From assembly GCA_018376445.1 (NCBI GenBank), contig JAHABL010000014.1, positions 1-28,399 on the forward strand: DNA of 28,399 bases. Reading direction: 5' to 3'. Origin of the DNA: Mycobacteriales bacterium (GTDB lineage: Bacteria; Actinomycetota; Actinomycetes; Mycobacteriales; Mycobacteriaceae). How positions within the stretch are numbered: the stretch's first letter is position 1; every line of letters starts with the position of its first letter. The notes under the pieces were generated by a model that was not told the DNA's origin, did no database searches, and saw nothing but the letters and a program-made list of their open reading frames with translations. The translations under genes and the position numbers were made by a program. Shown piece after piece: positions 17,640 to 24,842 of this stretch.

Positions 17640-18593
17640 ATGCAAAACGTCGACGCCTGGCGCGAGGAGATCCGTAAGGAGTACCTGACTGCCAAGAAGC
17701 AGGACCCGGCTCGTTTTGAGCCGAGGTTGAACATGTCCTGGTCCAACTGGGGATTCGGGCTGGAAGACCTGGATGACTCATGCGCGCGGCTCAGCGCCAA
17801 CGGGCTGGAATATATCGAGCTGCACGGCAATCACTATGGCAATGACCTCGGCTATCAGGTCGAGGAGACCAAGGCCGTCCTGAAGCGTCATGGCCTCAAG
17901 ACCTCCGGTGTGTGCGGGATGTTCTCTGATGACAATGACCTGTCGTCGAACCGACCCATCCAGCAACAGGAGGCCATCGACTACATCCGTCGCGAAGCCC
18001 GGTTCACGGCCGCCATGGGTGGCCACTACCTGCTGGTCGTGCCGGGCGCTGTGGGTCGCTCCCAGGCCTACGACGCCTACGAGATCGAGCGCAGCTACCG
18101 CGCGCTGCGCCTCGCTGCCGATGTCTTCACCGAGACCGGTGTCAAAGCTGCCATCGAGCCCATCCGGTCGGCCGAGGTCTCCATCATCCACACTGTGCAG
18201 GAGGCCGTCGAGTACATCGAGCGGGTAGACCACCCCGGCGTCGCCCATATCAACGGTGACGTCTACCACATGCAGGTCGAGGAGCCCAACATTCCCCGTG
18301 CGATCCTGGAGGCGGGCAAACGACTGGTGAACCTGCACTTGGCGGACTCGAACCGTCGTGCTCTGGGCGAGGGGTCCATGGACGTCGACACCATGATCAT
18401 GGCGCTCTATCTCATCGGACACAACGCGCCCGGCCGGTTCGTCACTCCGGAGCCGCTTGGTCCCGGGGCTGGCCCCTACCCTGCGCGCAACGGCATGCCC
18501 GACCCGAAGGCGCTCGATGCGCTCGTCGGGCAGACTGTCAGCTATTTCCGTGAGCGTGAGGATGCCGTCCGCGCCATGACCGAGGAGAACTGA
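17640..18593 (+). CDS. TIM-barrel sugar(-phosphate) isomerase/3-epimerase
   Basis: A 317-aa member of the xylose-isomerase-like TIM-barrel family (AP_endonuc_2), which includes L-xylulose-5-phosphate 3-epimerase (UlaE/SgbU) and ketose 3-epimerases. ATG 17640 is chosen over ATG 17625, since AAGGGAG lies between them at the right distance from the second. The four expected metal or acid positions are present: E173 (I-E-P-I), D207 with H210 (N-G-D-V-Y-H), H233 (N-L-H-L-A-D-S) and E271 (T-P-E-P). Lying between the regulator and an AraD-type 4-epimerase, it is most simply the 3-epimerase that makes L-ribulose 5-phosphate from the kinase product. An aldose-ketose isomerase acting before the kinase is the main alternative. 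Confidence 0.8.
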   Translation: MQNVDAWREEIRKEYLTAKKQDPARFEPRLNMSWSNWGFGLEDLDDSCARLSANGLEYIELHGNHYGNDLGYQVEETKAVLKRHGLKTSGVCGMFSDDNDLSSNRPIQQQEAIDYIRREARFTAAMGGHYLLVVPGAVGRSQAYDAYEIERSYRALRLAADVFTETGVKAAIEPIRSAEVSIIHTVQEAVEYIERVDHPGVAHINGDVYHMQVEEPNIPRAILEAGKRLVNLHLADSNRRALGEGSMDVDTMIMALYLIGHNAPGRFVTPEPLGPGAGPYPARNGMPDPKALDALVGQTVSYFREREDAVRAMTEEN

Positions 18594-18594
18594 C

Positions 18595-19296
18595 ATGCTG
18601 CGGTTGGCGGAGCTCTCGCCCGACGTCCAGGCAGCAGTGGCCCAGACCCGGGACAACGTCGCGGCGTTGCACGCCGAGCTGCCGCGCTGGGGCCTGGTGG
18701 TCTGGACCGCCGGCAACGTGTCCGAGCGTGTCCCCGGGGCCGACCTCTTCGTGATCAAGCCTTCGGGCGTGACCTACGACCAGCTGACGCCGGAGGCAAT
18801 GGTTGTCTGCACCCTGGACGGGGCGAAGATCGACGACGGAACCGCAGCATCGCTAGCGCCGTCGTCGGACACGGCAGCCCACGCTTACGTCTACCGGCAC
18901 ATGCCCGAGGTTGGAGGCGTCGTCCACACCCACTCCACCTATGCCACTGCCTTTGCGGCCCGCCGCCAGCCCATCCCCTGCGTCCTGACCATGTGTGGTG
19001 ACGAGTTCGGGGGAGAGATTCCGGTCGGCCCGCTCGCGATCATCGGCGACGATTCCATCGGTCAAGGAATCGTGGAGACTCTGCGTGGCAGCAGGTCACC
19101 GGCCGTCCTCATGGCACAGCACGGCCCCTTCACAGTCGGCCAGGACGGCAGAGCCGCGGTCAAGGCCGCGGTCATGGTCGAGGAGGTTGCTCGCACGGTT
19201 CATGCGGCACTCCAGCTCGGGCCGGTCGAATCCCTGCCCGACAAGATGGTCGACCGGCTCTGGGAGCGATACCAGAACGTGTACGGCCAGCACTGA
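18595..19296 (+). CDS. araD: AraD-type L-ribulose-5-phosphate 4-epimerase (class II aldolase family)
   Basis: It probably converts L-ribulose 5-phosphate to D-xylulose 5-phosphate. This 233-aa protein has the class II aldolase/epimerase fold. Visible are G-N-V-S-E-R and I-K-P-S-G-V (phosphate site), S-S-D-T, the zinc ligands H-T-H-S and the H of A-Q-H-G-P-F. Two points favour epimerase over fuculose or rhamnulose aldolase: an Asp at the position of E. coli AraD Asp120 (C-G-D-E-F-G-G) and a Tyr in the C-terminal V-Y-G-Q, the place of AraD Tyr229. The ATG lies one base after the upstream stop and GAGGAG is upstream. The gene symbol reflects family, not a proven arabinose role, as no araA isomerase is present. 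Confidence 0.8.
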   Translation: MLRLAELSPDVQAAVAQTRDNVAALHAELPRWGLVVWTAGNVSERVPGADLFVIKPSGVTYDQLTPEAMVVCTLDGAKIDDGTAASLAPSSDTAAHAYVYRHMPEVGGVVHTHSTYATAFAARRQPIPCVLTMCGDEFGGEIPVGPLAIIGDDSIGQGIVETLRGSRSPAVLMAQHGPFTVGQDGRAAVKAAVMVEEVARTVHAALQLGPVESLPDKMVDRLWERYQNVYGQH

Positions 19297-19326
19297 TCTA
19301 GTCAATGCACAACGAAAGGTAACCCC

Positions 19327-20934
19327 ATGAAGGAACGCCACCCCGACGAGCAGCGAGACGCCGTGGCCGAAGGGCGGACAGCGCTGGGCATCGAGCTCGG
19401 GTCGACCCGTATCAAGGCCGTCCTGATCGACGATCACGGGGATCCCGTCGCAACCTCGACCTTCTCCTGGGAGAACCATCTCGTTGACGGGATGTGGTCC
19501 TACGAGATGAGTGACGCATGGCACGGGATTCAGCAGTGCGTGGCAGGAGTTCTTGCGACAGTGAGAACCGAGCAAGGCCTGGAGCTGAATCGCCTGGGGG
19601 CCATGGGTGTCTCCGGCATGATGCACGGGTATCTGCCGTTCGACAGTGCGGGCAATCAGTTGGTGCCCTTCCGTACCTGGCGCAACACCAACACCGGCCC
19701 TGCCGTGTCCGAGCTGTCGGCTTTGCTCGGCGTAAACATGCCGCATCGCTGGAGCGTGGCACACCTATACCAGGCGGTGATGGACGGCGAAGAGCACGTC
19801 TCGCGCGTCGACTTCCTGACCACCTTGTCCGGCTATGTGCACTGGCGTCTGACGGGGGAGCGGATCCTCGGTATTGGCGATGCCAGCGGTATGTTCCCGA
19901 TCGACGATGCCACCCGCGACTACGACGAGCGGCTCCTGTCTATCGTCGAGGAGCGTCTGAAGGAGCGCGGAGTGCCGATGCAGCTGCGCGACGTGCTACC
20001 ACGTGTTGGCTTGGCCGGTCAGCCTGCCGGGGCTCTCACCGCCGAGGGGGCTGCGCTGCTCGACCCGAGCGGCACAATCCAGCCGGGCGTACCACTGTTC
20101 CCTCCAGAAGGTGATGCTGGGACCGGAATGGTGGCAACCAATGCCGTCGCGCCGCGGACGGGCAACATCTCCGCGGGGACGAGCCTCTTCGCCATGGCGG
20201 TTCTCGAGCGCCCCCTGAGCGCGCCTCACCGCGAGCTGGACATGGTGACCACGCCCGCCGGAGATGCGGTCGCCATGGTGCACTGCAACAACGGTACCTC
20301 TGACATCGACGAGTGGGTGGGGCTATTCGGCGAATTCGCGAAAGCCGCAGGCATGGATGTGCCTCCCGACGACCTTTACGAAATCCTCTACCGCTCCGCG
20401 CTGGAGGCGCCATCCGACGCGGGCGGTATCGTGGCCTACAACTACGTCGCAGGAGAGCCCATCACCGACACGACGGCAGGGCGCCCGCTGCTGATGCGGC
20501 TGCCCGACGCTCCCATGCACCTGGCTCCTCTAATGCGGGCTCACCTGATGAGCATCATGTCCACCCTGCGACTGGGGATGGAGATCCTCTTCGAGGAGGG
20601 TGTCGAGATCGACTGCTGGGTGGGGCACGGTGGCCTCTTCCGGACCTCGGGTGTGGGACAACGCCTGATGGCAGCCGCGATGGAGGCGCCCGTCGCTGTC
20701 GGGACGAATGCAGGCGAGGGTGGGCCGTGGGGCATGGCATTGCTCGCACTGTACGGCGTGGCCGGGCGGGGCAGGCGGTTGGCCGATTTCTTGGACGAGG
20801 TCGTCTTTGTGGACGGCGCGTTTGAGTCGATTTCCCCGGCCGCCGAGGACGTGGCGGGGTTCCATCGTTTCCTCGAGCGGTATCGTCGCGGCCTCCTGGT
20901 GGAGAAAGCCGCGGTGGAGGCACTGCCCCACTAA
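19327..20934 (+). CDS. FGGY-family carbohydrate kinase (ketopentose kinase)
   Basis: A 535-aa sugar kinase of the FGGY fold. The N-terminal ATP phosphate loop is G-I-E-L-G-S-T-R-I-K (about 23-32). M-G-V-S-G-M-M-H-G-Y (about 100) is the substrate-side motif, G-N-I-S-A-G-T-S-L-F marks the second nucleotide lobe, and G-H-G-G-L-F-R-T-S-G-V-G (about 435) and N-A-G-E-G-G-P-W-G-M-A close the active site. ATG 19327 has GAAAGG upstream. It is the last gene of the operon, 30 bases after araD. Its likely job is to phosphorylate the imported ketopentose or the ketose made from it. Exact specificity (L-xylulose, L-ribulose, rhamnulose type) cannot be read from the sequence. No clear terminator follows. 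Confidence 0.88.
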   Translation: MKERHPDEQRDAVAEGRTALGIELGSTRIKAVLIDDHGDPVATSTFSWENHLVDGMWSYEMSDAWHGIQQCVAGVLATVRTEQGLELNRLGAMGVSGMMHGYLPFDSAGNQLVPFRTWRNTNTGPAVSELSALLGVNMPHRWSVAHLYQAVMDGEEHVSRVDFLTTLSGYVHWRLTGERILGIGDASGMFPIDDATRDYDERLLSIVEERLKERGVPMQLRDVLPRVGLAGQPAGALTAEGAALLDPSGTIQPGVPLFPPEGDAGTGMVATNAVAPRTGNISAGTSLFAMAVLERPLSAPHRELDMVTTPAGDAVAMVHCNNGTSDIDEWVGLFGEFAKAAGMDVPPDDLYEILYRSALEAPSDAGGIVAYNYVAGEPITDTTAGRPLLMRLPDAPMHLAPLMRAHLMSIMSTLRLGMEILFEEGVEIDCWVGHGGLFRTSGVGQRLMAAAMEAPVAVGTNAGEGGPWGMALLALYGVAGRGRRLADFLDEVVFVDGAFESISPAAEDVAGFHRFLERYRRGLLVEKAAVEALPH

Positions 20935-20994
20935 AGTGAGGCCATGACCCCGGCCGTCGACTTCTGATTCGATCCCACTTACCCCTTTGCCTGA

Positions 20995-21369
20995 GTGACC
21001 TCCCGCTGGATGCTGGGGGTCGGCGGCTGGTGCGTCGTGCCCAGCGACGCGGACACCCCTCCGCTCACCTGTATCCTCGTGGAGCGCTTTGGTGACCGGA
21101 TCGACCTTGAGACCCTCAATATCACCCATACCAGCCTGGCTACGGCCATCAATGCGGGTGAGTCTGCCAGCAATCCAGACCTCGGCCGCGCCATCGAGTG
21201 GCTCGATTGGGCCGACGAGCACGTTTCCGACGGCCACGACATCCCGCCCATGTCGGAGCCCGCGATCTATTGCATTCAGGTGACCGAGAACACCCCCTGC
21301 CATGGGGAGCCGAACGAGCGTCTCAACTCCTTCCGCCAGGCCATGGGGCTGATCGACAGCTGCCTGTAG
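20995..21369 (+). CDS. Hypothetical acidic 124-aa protein
   Basis: It begins at GTG 20995, 60 bases after the kinase. Codon use is that of a real high-G+C gene, but I recognise no domain. The sequence is soluble-looking and acidic, with a pattern L-V-E-R-F-G-D-R-I-D-L and A-I-E-W-L-D-W-A-D-E-H. There is no convincing Shine-Dalgarno. After its TAG the same frame stays open and plausible (W-M-S-D-A-Q-H-Y-I-Y-G-L-F-T-D-E) up to the ISL3 scrap near 21474. It may therefore be a longer gene broken by a nonsense mutation and truncated by the insertion. Confidence 0.5.
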   Translation: MTSRWMLGVGGWCVVPSDADTPPLTCILVERFGDRIDLETLNITHTSLATAINAGESASNPDLGRAIEWLDWADEHVSDGHDIPPMSEPAIYCIQVTENTPCHGEPNERLNSFRQAMGLIDSCL

Positions 21370-21473
21370 CCCGCGGCTTGGAGCATTCCTTCCTCGCAGC
21401 TGACCTGCTGGATGAGCGACGCGCAGCACTACATCTACGGGCTCTTCACGGATGAGGGTCTAGTGCGAGTGGG

Positions 21474-21566
21474 CGCGACGGGGTGGAGGTGGTCGCGAGG
21501 GGCGGGTTCACCGGGTTTAAAACCGCCACCGCTGAAGAACTCGTCGACGCCACCGCTGTGATGGGC
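21474..21566 (+). mobile_element. Fragment of an ISL3-family transposase
   Basis: One frame reads R-D-G-V-E-V-V-A-R-G-G-F-T-G-F-K-T-A-T-A-E-E-L-V-D-A-T-A-V-M. This is the conserved ISL3 transposase segment around the second catalytic Asp (normally V-A-M-D-G-F-T-G-F-K-T-A). The catalytic D is replaced by G and nothing else of the element survives nearby. The remaining bases of 21370-21647 hold only the promoter of the next gene. Confidence 0.7.
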
Positions 21567-21635
21567 GGAGGTTCAGTGCGCACGTTCGTCAAGTCCATGC
21601 GCTCATGTTTGTAAGGTTTAAAAGCTCACGTCTGC

Positions 21636-21653
21636 TAAGTTGAGGGCATGGAG
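21636..21653 (+). promoter_or_regulatory. Leaderless promoter of the AAA/DUF4143 gene
   Basis: TAAGTT at 21636-21641 lies exactly six bases before ATG 21648, which places the predicted transcription start at or next to the start codon. Confidence 0.45.
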
Positions 21654-22922
21654 CTGGGTGGATTTGTTCCCCGTCGCATCAGCGAGATTCTTGCTGAGCA
21701 GATGCGGATCGAGCCGGTGATCGCCCTGCATGGCCCGCGGTCGGTGGGGAAATCGACGGTGTTGCGCGGCTTCGCCGAGGCGGTTGGCGGTTCGGTGATC
21801 GACCTCGACGATGTTGAGGTGCGTGAGGCGGTCGAAGGCAATCTGGCGGCCACAGTGGGAGTCGGAGCCCCAGTGTGTATCGACGAGTATCAGCGCGTCC
21901 CGGATGTGCTTGATGCGCTCAAAGCGCGGTTGAATCGTGAGGGGAGCCTTCCAGGGTCGGCTGTCGTCACGGGCTCCACGCGCCAGGATGCTCTGCCGGT
22001 GACATCGCAGGCGCTGACTGGGCGGCTTCACTCGCTAGTTATCTGGCCGCTCTCGCAGGGGGAGCTTGGGGGAGTGCGAGAGAACTTGCTTGAGGTGCTC
22101 TCGGGCGATGTCGGTGCTGTTGTCCAGGCTGTTCCGGCGTCAGCTACGACGCGGTCGGAGTATGTTGATCGCGTGTGCTCCGGGGGAATGCCCCTGGCGC
22201 TGCGTCGGTCCGGAGCAGCGCGGAGTCGGTGGTTCGACGACTTTGTCCGGGCCTCTGTGGAGCGTGATGCTGTCGAGCTCAGCAAGATCCGTGAGCGTCA
22301 GGCCCTTGCGGATCTCTTGGGGTACGTGGCGGGGCAGACCGGTCAGCTGCTCAACGTGACAGCGGCGGCCGAGAAGATCGGCGTCAGTCGCCCAACCGCG
22401 GAGGCTCACGTCCGGCTCCTTGAGGACCTATTCCTGATTGTGCGTCTCCCAGCCTGGGGGAAGACTCTCCGCTCCAGGGTGAATGCCAAGCCCAAGGTCC
22501 ATGTCGTCGATTCCGGTCTGGCTGCCCGCCTGCTCCGACTCACTCCGGACCGGCTCACCGGAATCGACCCGACCTCGCTCACGGATTTCGGACACTTGCT
22601 GGAGACATTCGTCGTCGGGGAGTTACGCAAGCAGGCGTCGTGGCTTGATGAGCCTGTCGCGCTGGGGCATTGGCGAACAAGCGACGGTGCGGAGGTTGAT
22701 CTGGTGGTCGAGTACGACGATGGTCGGGTTGTCGCGTTTGAGGTCAAGGCCAGTGAGCGTGCCCCTGGCAAGGACTTCCGCGGGCTGGCTCAACTTCGTG
22801 ACTTGCTGGGGGCAAGGTTCATTGGCGGCATTGTGCTGACCACCGGTAGCCGCTCGTACACCTACGAGGACCGGTTGCACGTGATGCCCATCGACCGGCT
22901 CTGGACGCCAGTGCCGTCCTGA
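21648..22922 (+). CDS. AAA_14 / DUF4143 ATP-binding protein
   Basis: A 424-aa P-loop protein. The N-terminal AAA domain has Walker A H-G-P-R-S-V-G-K-S-T (about 29-38), a Walker B-like V-C-I-D-E-Y-Q-R-V-P-D (about 78) and sensor V-V-T-G-S-T-R. A winged-helix region (L-N-V-T-A-A-A-E-K-I-G-V-S-R-P-T-A) joins it to the C-terminal DUF4143 domain, which carries the nuclease-like pattern G-A-E-V-D-L-V-V-E-Y followed by V-A-F-E-V-K-A-S. Such proteins are common and mobile in actinobacteria and archaea; their role is unknown, with defence or DNA handling proposed from the E-V-K signature. The promoter is leaderless. Its 3' end overlaps the convergent DUF1697 frame by 61 bases. Confidence 0.88.
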   Translation: MELGGFVPRRISEILAEQMRIEPVIALHGPRSVGKSTVLRGFAEAVGGSVIDLDDVEVREAVEGNLAATVGVGAPVCIDEYQRVPDVLDALKARLNREGSLPGSAVVTGSTRQDALPVTSQALTGRLHSLVIWPLSQGELGGVRENLLEVLSGDVGAVVQAVPASATTRSEYVDRVCSGGMPLALRRSGAARSRWFDDFVRASVERDAVELSKIRERQALADLLGYVAGQTGQLLNVTAAAEKIGVSRPTAEAHVRLLEDLFLIVRLPAWGKTLRSRVNAKPKVHVVDSGLAARLLRLTPDRLTGIDPTSLTDFGHLLETFVVGELRKQASWLDEPVALGHWRTSDGAEVDLVVEYDDGRVVAFEVKASERAPGKDFRGLAQLRDLLGARFIGGIVLTTGSRSYTYEDRLHVMPIDRLWTPVPS

Positions 22923-23514
22923 ATGGATGTGTAGATGGTTCTGCGTGCCGGGAGTTCGTCGCGTTCCGAATTGACGCACAGCGTCAACAGCTTCGCGGCG
23001 ATCTTCTCCAGCGTGTTGACGTTTCGCGCGGTGGCTACGACGTTGAACCGCTTCTCCAGGGCGGTTTGGGAGAAGGTCATCGCCTTCACGCCGTCGGGGG
23101 TGTAAACCCAGACTGTGCGACCCTCCGCGTACACGGTCTCTGGGCTGTGGTCCTCGGCCATGAGTTCCGCGGCCTTTTCCTTACCCGGGTCCTCGCTGAG
23201 AAAAATAACGATGTACTTCGAGCCGTCCTCGGCAACATCCGCGAGGGGATTCTTCGCAAGAACCTCGGAGATCTCCTCCGCCGACCGTGAGGTGACAGGA
23301 ACACGCACGCCGTAGGCATCTTCGAGCAACTGGGACACTGCGGCGTTGATATCGGCCTCGCTCAACTCGCTACAGAGGACGATGTTCCCGCTTTGGCCGA
23401 CGGTGACCACGTCACCGTAACCGGCTTGCTTTAAATCCAGCTTGAGGTCCTTCATGGGCACGCGATTGTGCGTGCCGACGTTGATTCCGCGGGCATGACA
23501 AGCCAGCGAGTCAT
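22862..23514 (-). pseudogene. DUF1697 family gene, frameshifted near its start and extended at its end
   Basis: The family pattern M-x-x-(Y/W)-x-A-L-L-R-G-I-N-V-G, P-M-K-D-L, Q-S-G-N-I-V and a final R-N-V-N-T-L-E-K-I is present. The natural ATG at 23514 has a strong GGAAGGGA upstream and begins M-T-R-W-L-V-M, but R-G-I-N-V-G continues only in another frame. A missing base at the CCC run (plus-strand GGG 23491-23493) explains this. An internal ATG at 23455 could give a shortened protein without the first strand. The C terminus also lacks the usual stop after A-A-K-L and runs about 45 residues further into the convergent ATPase gene. The function of the family is unknown. Confidence 0.65.
22971..22987. 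repeat. 17-bp perfect palindrome at the convergent gene ends
   Basis: TTGACGC and GCGTCAA flank ACA. It lies just after the stop of the DUF4143 gene, where the DUF1697 gene would normally end. It could be a protein-binding site or the stem of a weak bidirectional terminator; no T run is seen. Confidence 0.4.
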
Positions 23515-23597
23515 GAGCGCTTCCCTTCCTAGGGCCGTAGTCGAGGGATCTCGTTCTTGCACTTGGCAGTCTAACGCGGCGACGGGACCGCCCACTG

Positions 23598-23616
23598 TGA
23601 TACCACTTTGGTATCA
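23598..23616 (+). promoter_or_regulatory. Toxin-antitoxin operator palindrome
   Basis: TGATACCA and TGGTATCA are perfect 8-base arms around CTT. The right arm overlaps the -10 box TATCAT (23612-23617), which is six bases before the antitoxin ATG 23624. The RHH antitoxin should bind here and shut off its own leaderless promoter. Confidence 0.75.
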
Positions 23617-23623
23617 TCGTCGT

Positions 23624-23827
23624 ATGGCTATGACGTTGCGGCTGACGGAAGACGACGAGCAGATCCTGACGCGACTTGCCGAGGAGGACGGGGTCAGTCG
23701 TCAGGAGGCAACGGTTCGCGCTATCCGTGAAGTGGCAGCCCGGAGGGGACACGCAAAAAACGTCGCGGACGCGTCGGCGCGAGCGCGCGCCCGGTACGCC
23801 GACGTCGTCGATCGGCTGGGAAAGTGA
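23624..23827 (+). CDS. Ribbon-helix-helix antitoxin
   Basis: A 67-aa protein of the CopG/Arc type: a short strand M-T-L-R-L-T, helix D-D-E-Q-I-L-T-R-L-A-E-E, turn D-G-V-S-R-Q-E-A and second helix T-V-R-A-I-R-E-V-A, then a basic disordered tail (R-A-R-A-R-Y-A-D-V-V-D-R-L) that should wrap the toxin. The start is ATG 23624; the upstream in-frame GTG would translate the operator. It overlaps the toxin gene by four bases (GTGA). An RHH antitoxin, and not a Phd-fold one, paired with a Doc toxin is a known actinobacterial combination. Confidence 0.82.
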   Translation: MAMTLRLTEDDEQILTRLAEEDGVSRQEATVRAIREVAARRGHAKNVADASARARARYADVVDRLGK

Positions 23828-24204
23828 CGGTTTTCCTCACGGTCGAGGACCTCCTTGCCCTGGCTAATGACCTGGGTGTCGGCCCGGTCCGTGACATCGG
23901 CTTGCTCGAATCTGCGGCGGCGCGTCCACGAACATCCCTGTGGGGCAGTGACGCCTACCCAACGCTCGAGTCCAAAGCCGCGGCCCTGCTGGACTGTGTA
24001 GTGAACAACCATGCGCTGGTGGACGGCAACAAGCGCCTCGGCTGGCTGGCGGCGGCGGTGTTCTTGGAGCTCAACGGCCGGTGGGTTGAGGCTCCAGACG
24101 ACGATGCACACGACCTCGTCGTCGCAGTGGCAAGTAATCGGGCCGGATTGGAGGAAGCTGCCACGTCGCTTCGGTCGTGGTGTGCTCAGCCCGGACAGAC
24201 CTAA
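23824..24204 (+). CDS. doc: Doc-type Fic toxin
   Basis: A 126-aa protein of the death-on-curing branch of the Fic family, which phosphorylates elongation factor Tu and stops translation. The active-site motif is H-A-L-V-D-G-N-K-R-L-G, matching H-x-F/L-x-D-x-N-K-R; the catalytic His is about residue 63 and the phosphate-binding G-N-K-R follows. The N-terminal flap V-E-D-L-L-A-L-A and L-L-E-S-A-A-A-R-P are typical of Doc. GTG 23824 overlaps the antitoxin stop, so the toxin is made only after the antitoxin. All expected catalytic residues are present, so it is likely functional. Confidence 0.88.
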   Translation: MTVFLTVEDLLALANDLGVGPVRDIGLLESAAARPRTSLWGSDAYPTLESKAAALLDCVVNNHALVDGNKRLGWLAAAVFLELNGRWVEAPDDDAHDLVVAVASNRAGLEEAATSLRSWCAQPGQT

Positions 24205-24256
24205 GCAGATTAGACGTGTTACGGCTGCGGCGTCCTGGGATGAACCGCCTGCGAGG

Positions 24257-24271
24257 TATGCTCCCGACGTG
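24257..24271 (+). promoter_or_regulatory. Leaderless promoter of the VOC gene
   Basis: TATGCT at 24257-24262 lies six bases before GTG 24269. No Shine-Dalgarno is present. Confidence 0.45.
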
Positions 24272-24616
24272 AGCGAATTCACCATTGGCATGATCACAAT
24301 CGACACCACTAATCCCCGCCAGCTCGCCGAGTTCTGGTCCCAGGCCACCGGATGCCCTGTGGTTGCCGACTTCGGGATGTTCGTCATGGTTGGCTCCAAG
24401 CCCGCGTTGGGGTTTCAACAGGCAGACGAGCCTACTCCCGGCAAGAACCGTATCCACTTCGACGGTGGGGGAGGCGACCGGGAGGCCCAGGTGCAGCGCC
24501 TCTGCGAGTTGGGCGCGACAGCCCTCGACACCCACACCGTGCCGGGTAAAACGTGGACAGTGATGGCCGACCCGGACGGGAATCTCTTCTGCGTCGGCGA
24601 CCCCGATCCCGCCTAG
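24269..24616 (+). CDS. VOC-family (glyoxalase-like) protein
   Basis: A 115-aa single vicinal-oxygen-chelate domain. It opens with F-T-I-G-M-I-T-I-D-T-T-N-P-R-Q-L-A-E-F-W, the usual first strand and helix of the glyoxalase/bleomycin-resistance-like group 6 proteins. It has N-R-I-H-F-D (metal-side strand) and ends with V-M-A-D-P-D-G-N-L-F-C-V. I choose GTG 24269 because of the leaderless promoter; the frame is open far upstream only as a shadow of the toxin gene. The substrate is unknown. It is a monocistronic gene. Confidence 0.85.
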   Translation: MSEFTIGMITIDTTNPRQLAEFWSQATGCPVVADFGMFVMVGSKPALGFQQADEPTPGKNRIHFDGGGGDREAQVQRLCELGATALDTHTVPGKTWTVMADPDGNLFCVGDPDPA

Positions 24617-24716
24617 TCGGCGCCGTCGCAGTAGACGCAGCCGCTGACTTGCACTCCTGGCGGCGTAGATTGGCTACCGCCCCGCTCAACCACAACTCAT
24701 TCGAAAGGAAACTTTA

Positions 24717-24842
24717 ATGATTCTGAAGTCCCTCCATGACATGGGTGTGCGTTCCGAGCACGCCTACGCCGCCGGTTTTGGTTCCATCGCATTGTCGCTG
24801 GTTTCCTGGTTATTCTCGGCGTCCACGCCCCGCTTGATGTGA
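24717..24842 (+). CDS. Truncated small membrane protein gene
   Basis: ATG 24717 with GAAAGGAAA upstream begins a 41-aa product with a hydrophobic segment (G-F-G-S-I-A-L-S-L-V-S-W). It looks like the start of the small actinobacterial membrane proteins that begin M-G-x-R-x-E-H-A-Y-A-A-G-F-x-S-I and continue R-A-D-R-W-G-I-F-x-G-x-W-A-P-T-F-F-A-L-G. Here the second half is missing: after S-W the frame runs into phosphatase DNA and stops. It may still be translated, but as a chimeric stub. Confidence 0.55.
   Translation: MILKSLHDMGVRSEHAYAAGFGSIALSLVSWLFSASTPRLM

Noticed and set aside
18595..19296. Rhamnulose- or fuculose-phosphate aldolase
   Set aside because: Same fold, but the Asp in C-G-D-E-F and the C-terminal V-Y-G-Q Tyr match the AraD epimerase catalytic pair. 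An aldolase is not excluded.
11889..20934. AI-2 (Lsr) quorum-signal uptake operon
   Set aside because: The binding protein resembles LsrB and the kinase is of the same fold as LsrK, but no LsrF- or LsrG-like gene is present. An AraD-type epimerase and a TIM-barrel protein point to sugar catabolism.
23468..23623. N-terminal extension of the antitoxin and of the DUF1697 frame through the shared intergenic region
   Set aside because: Both extensions would translate the operator and promoter and have no ribosome sites.
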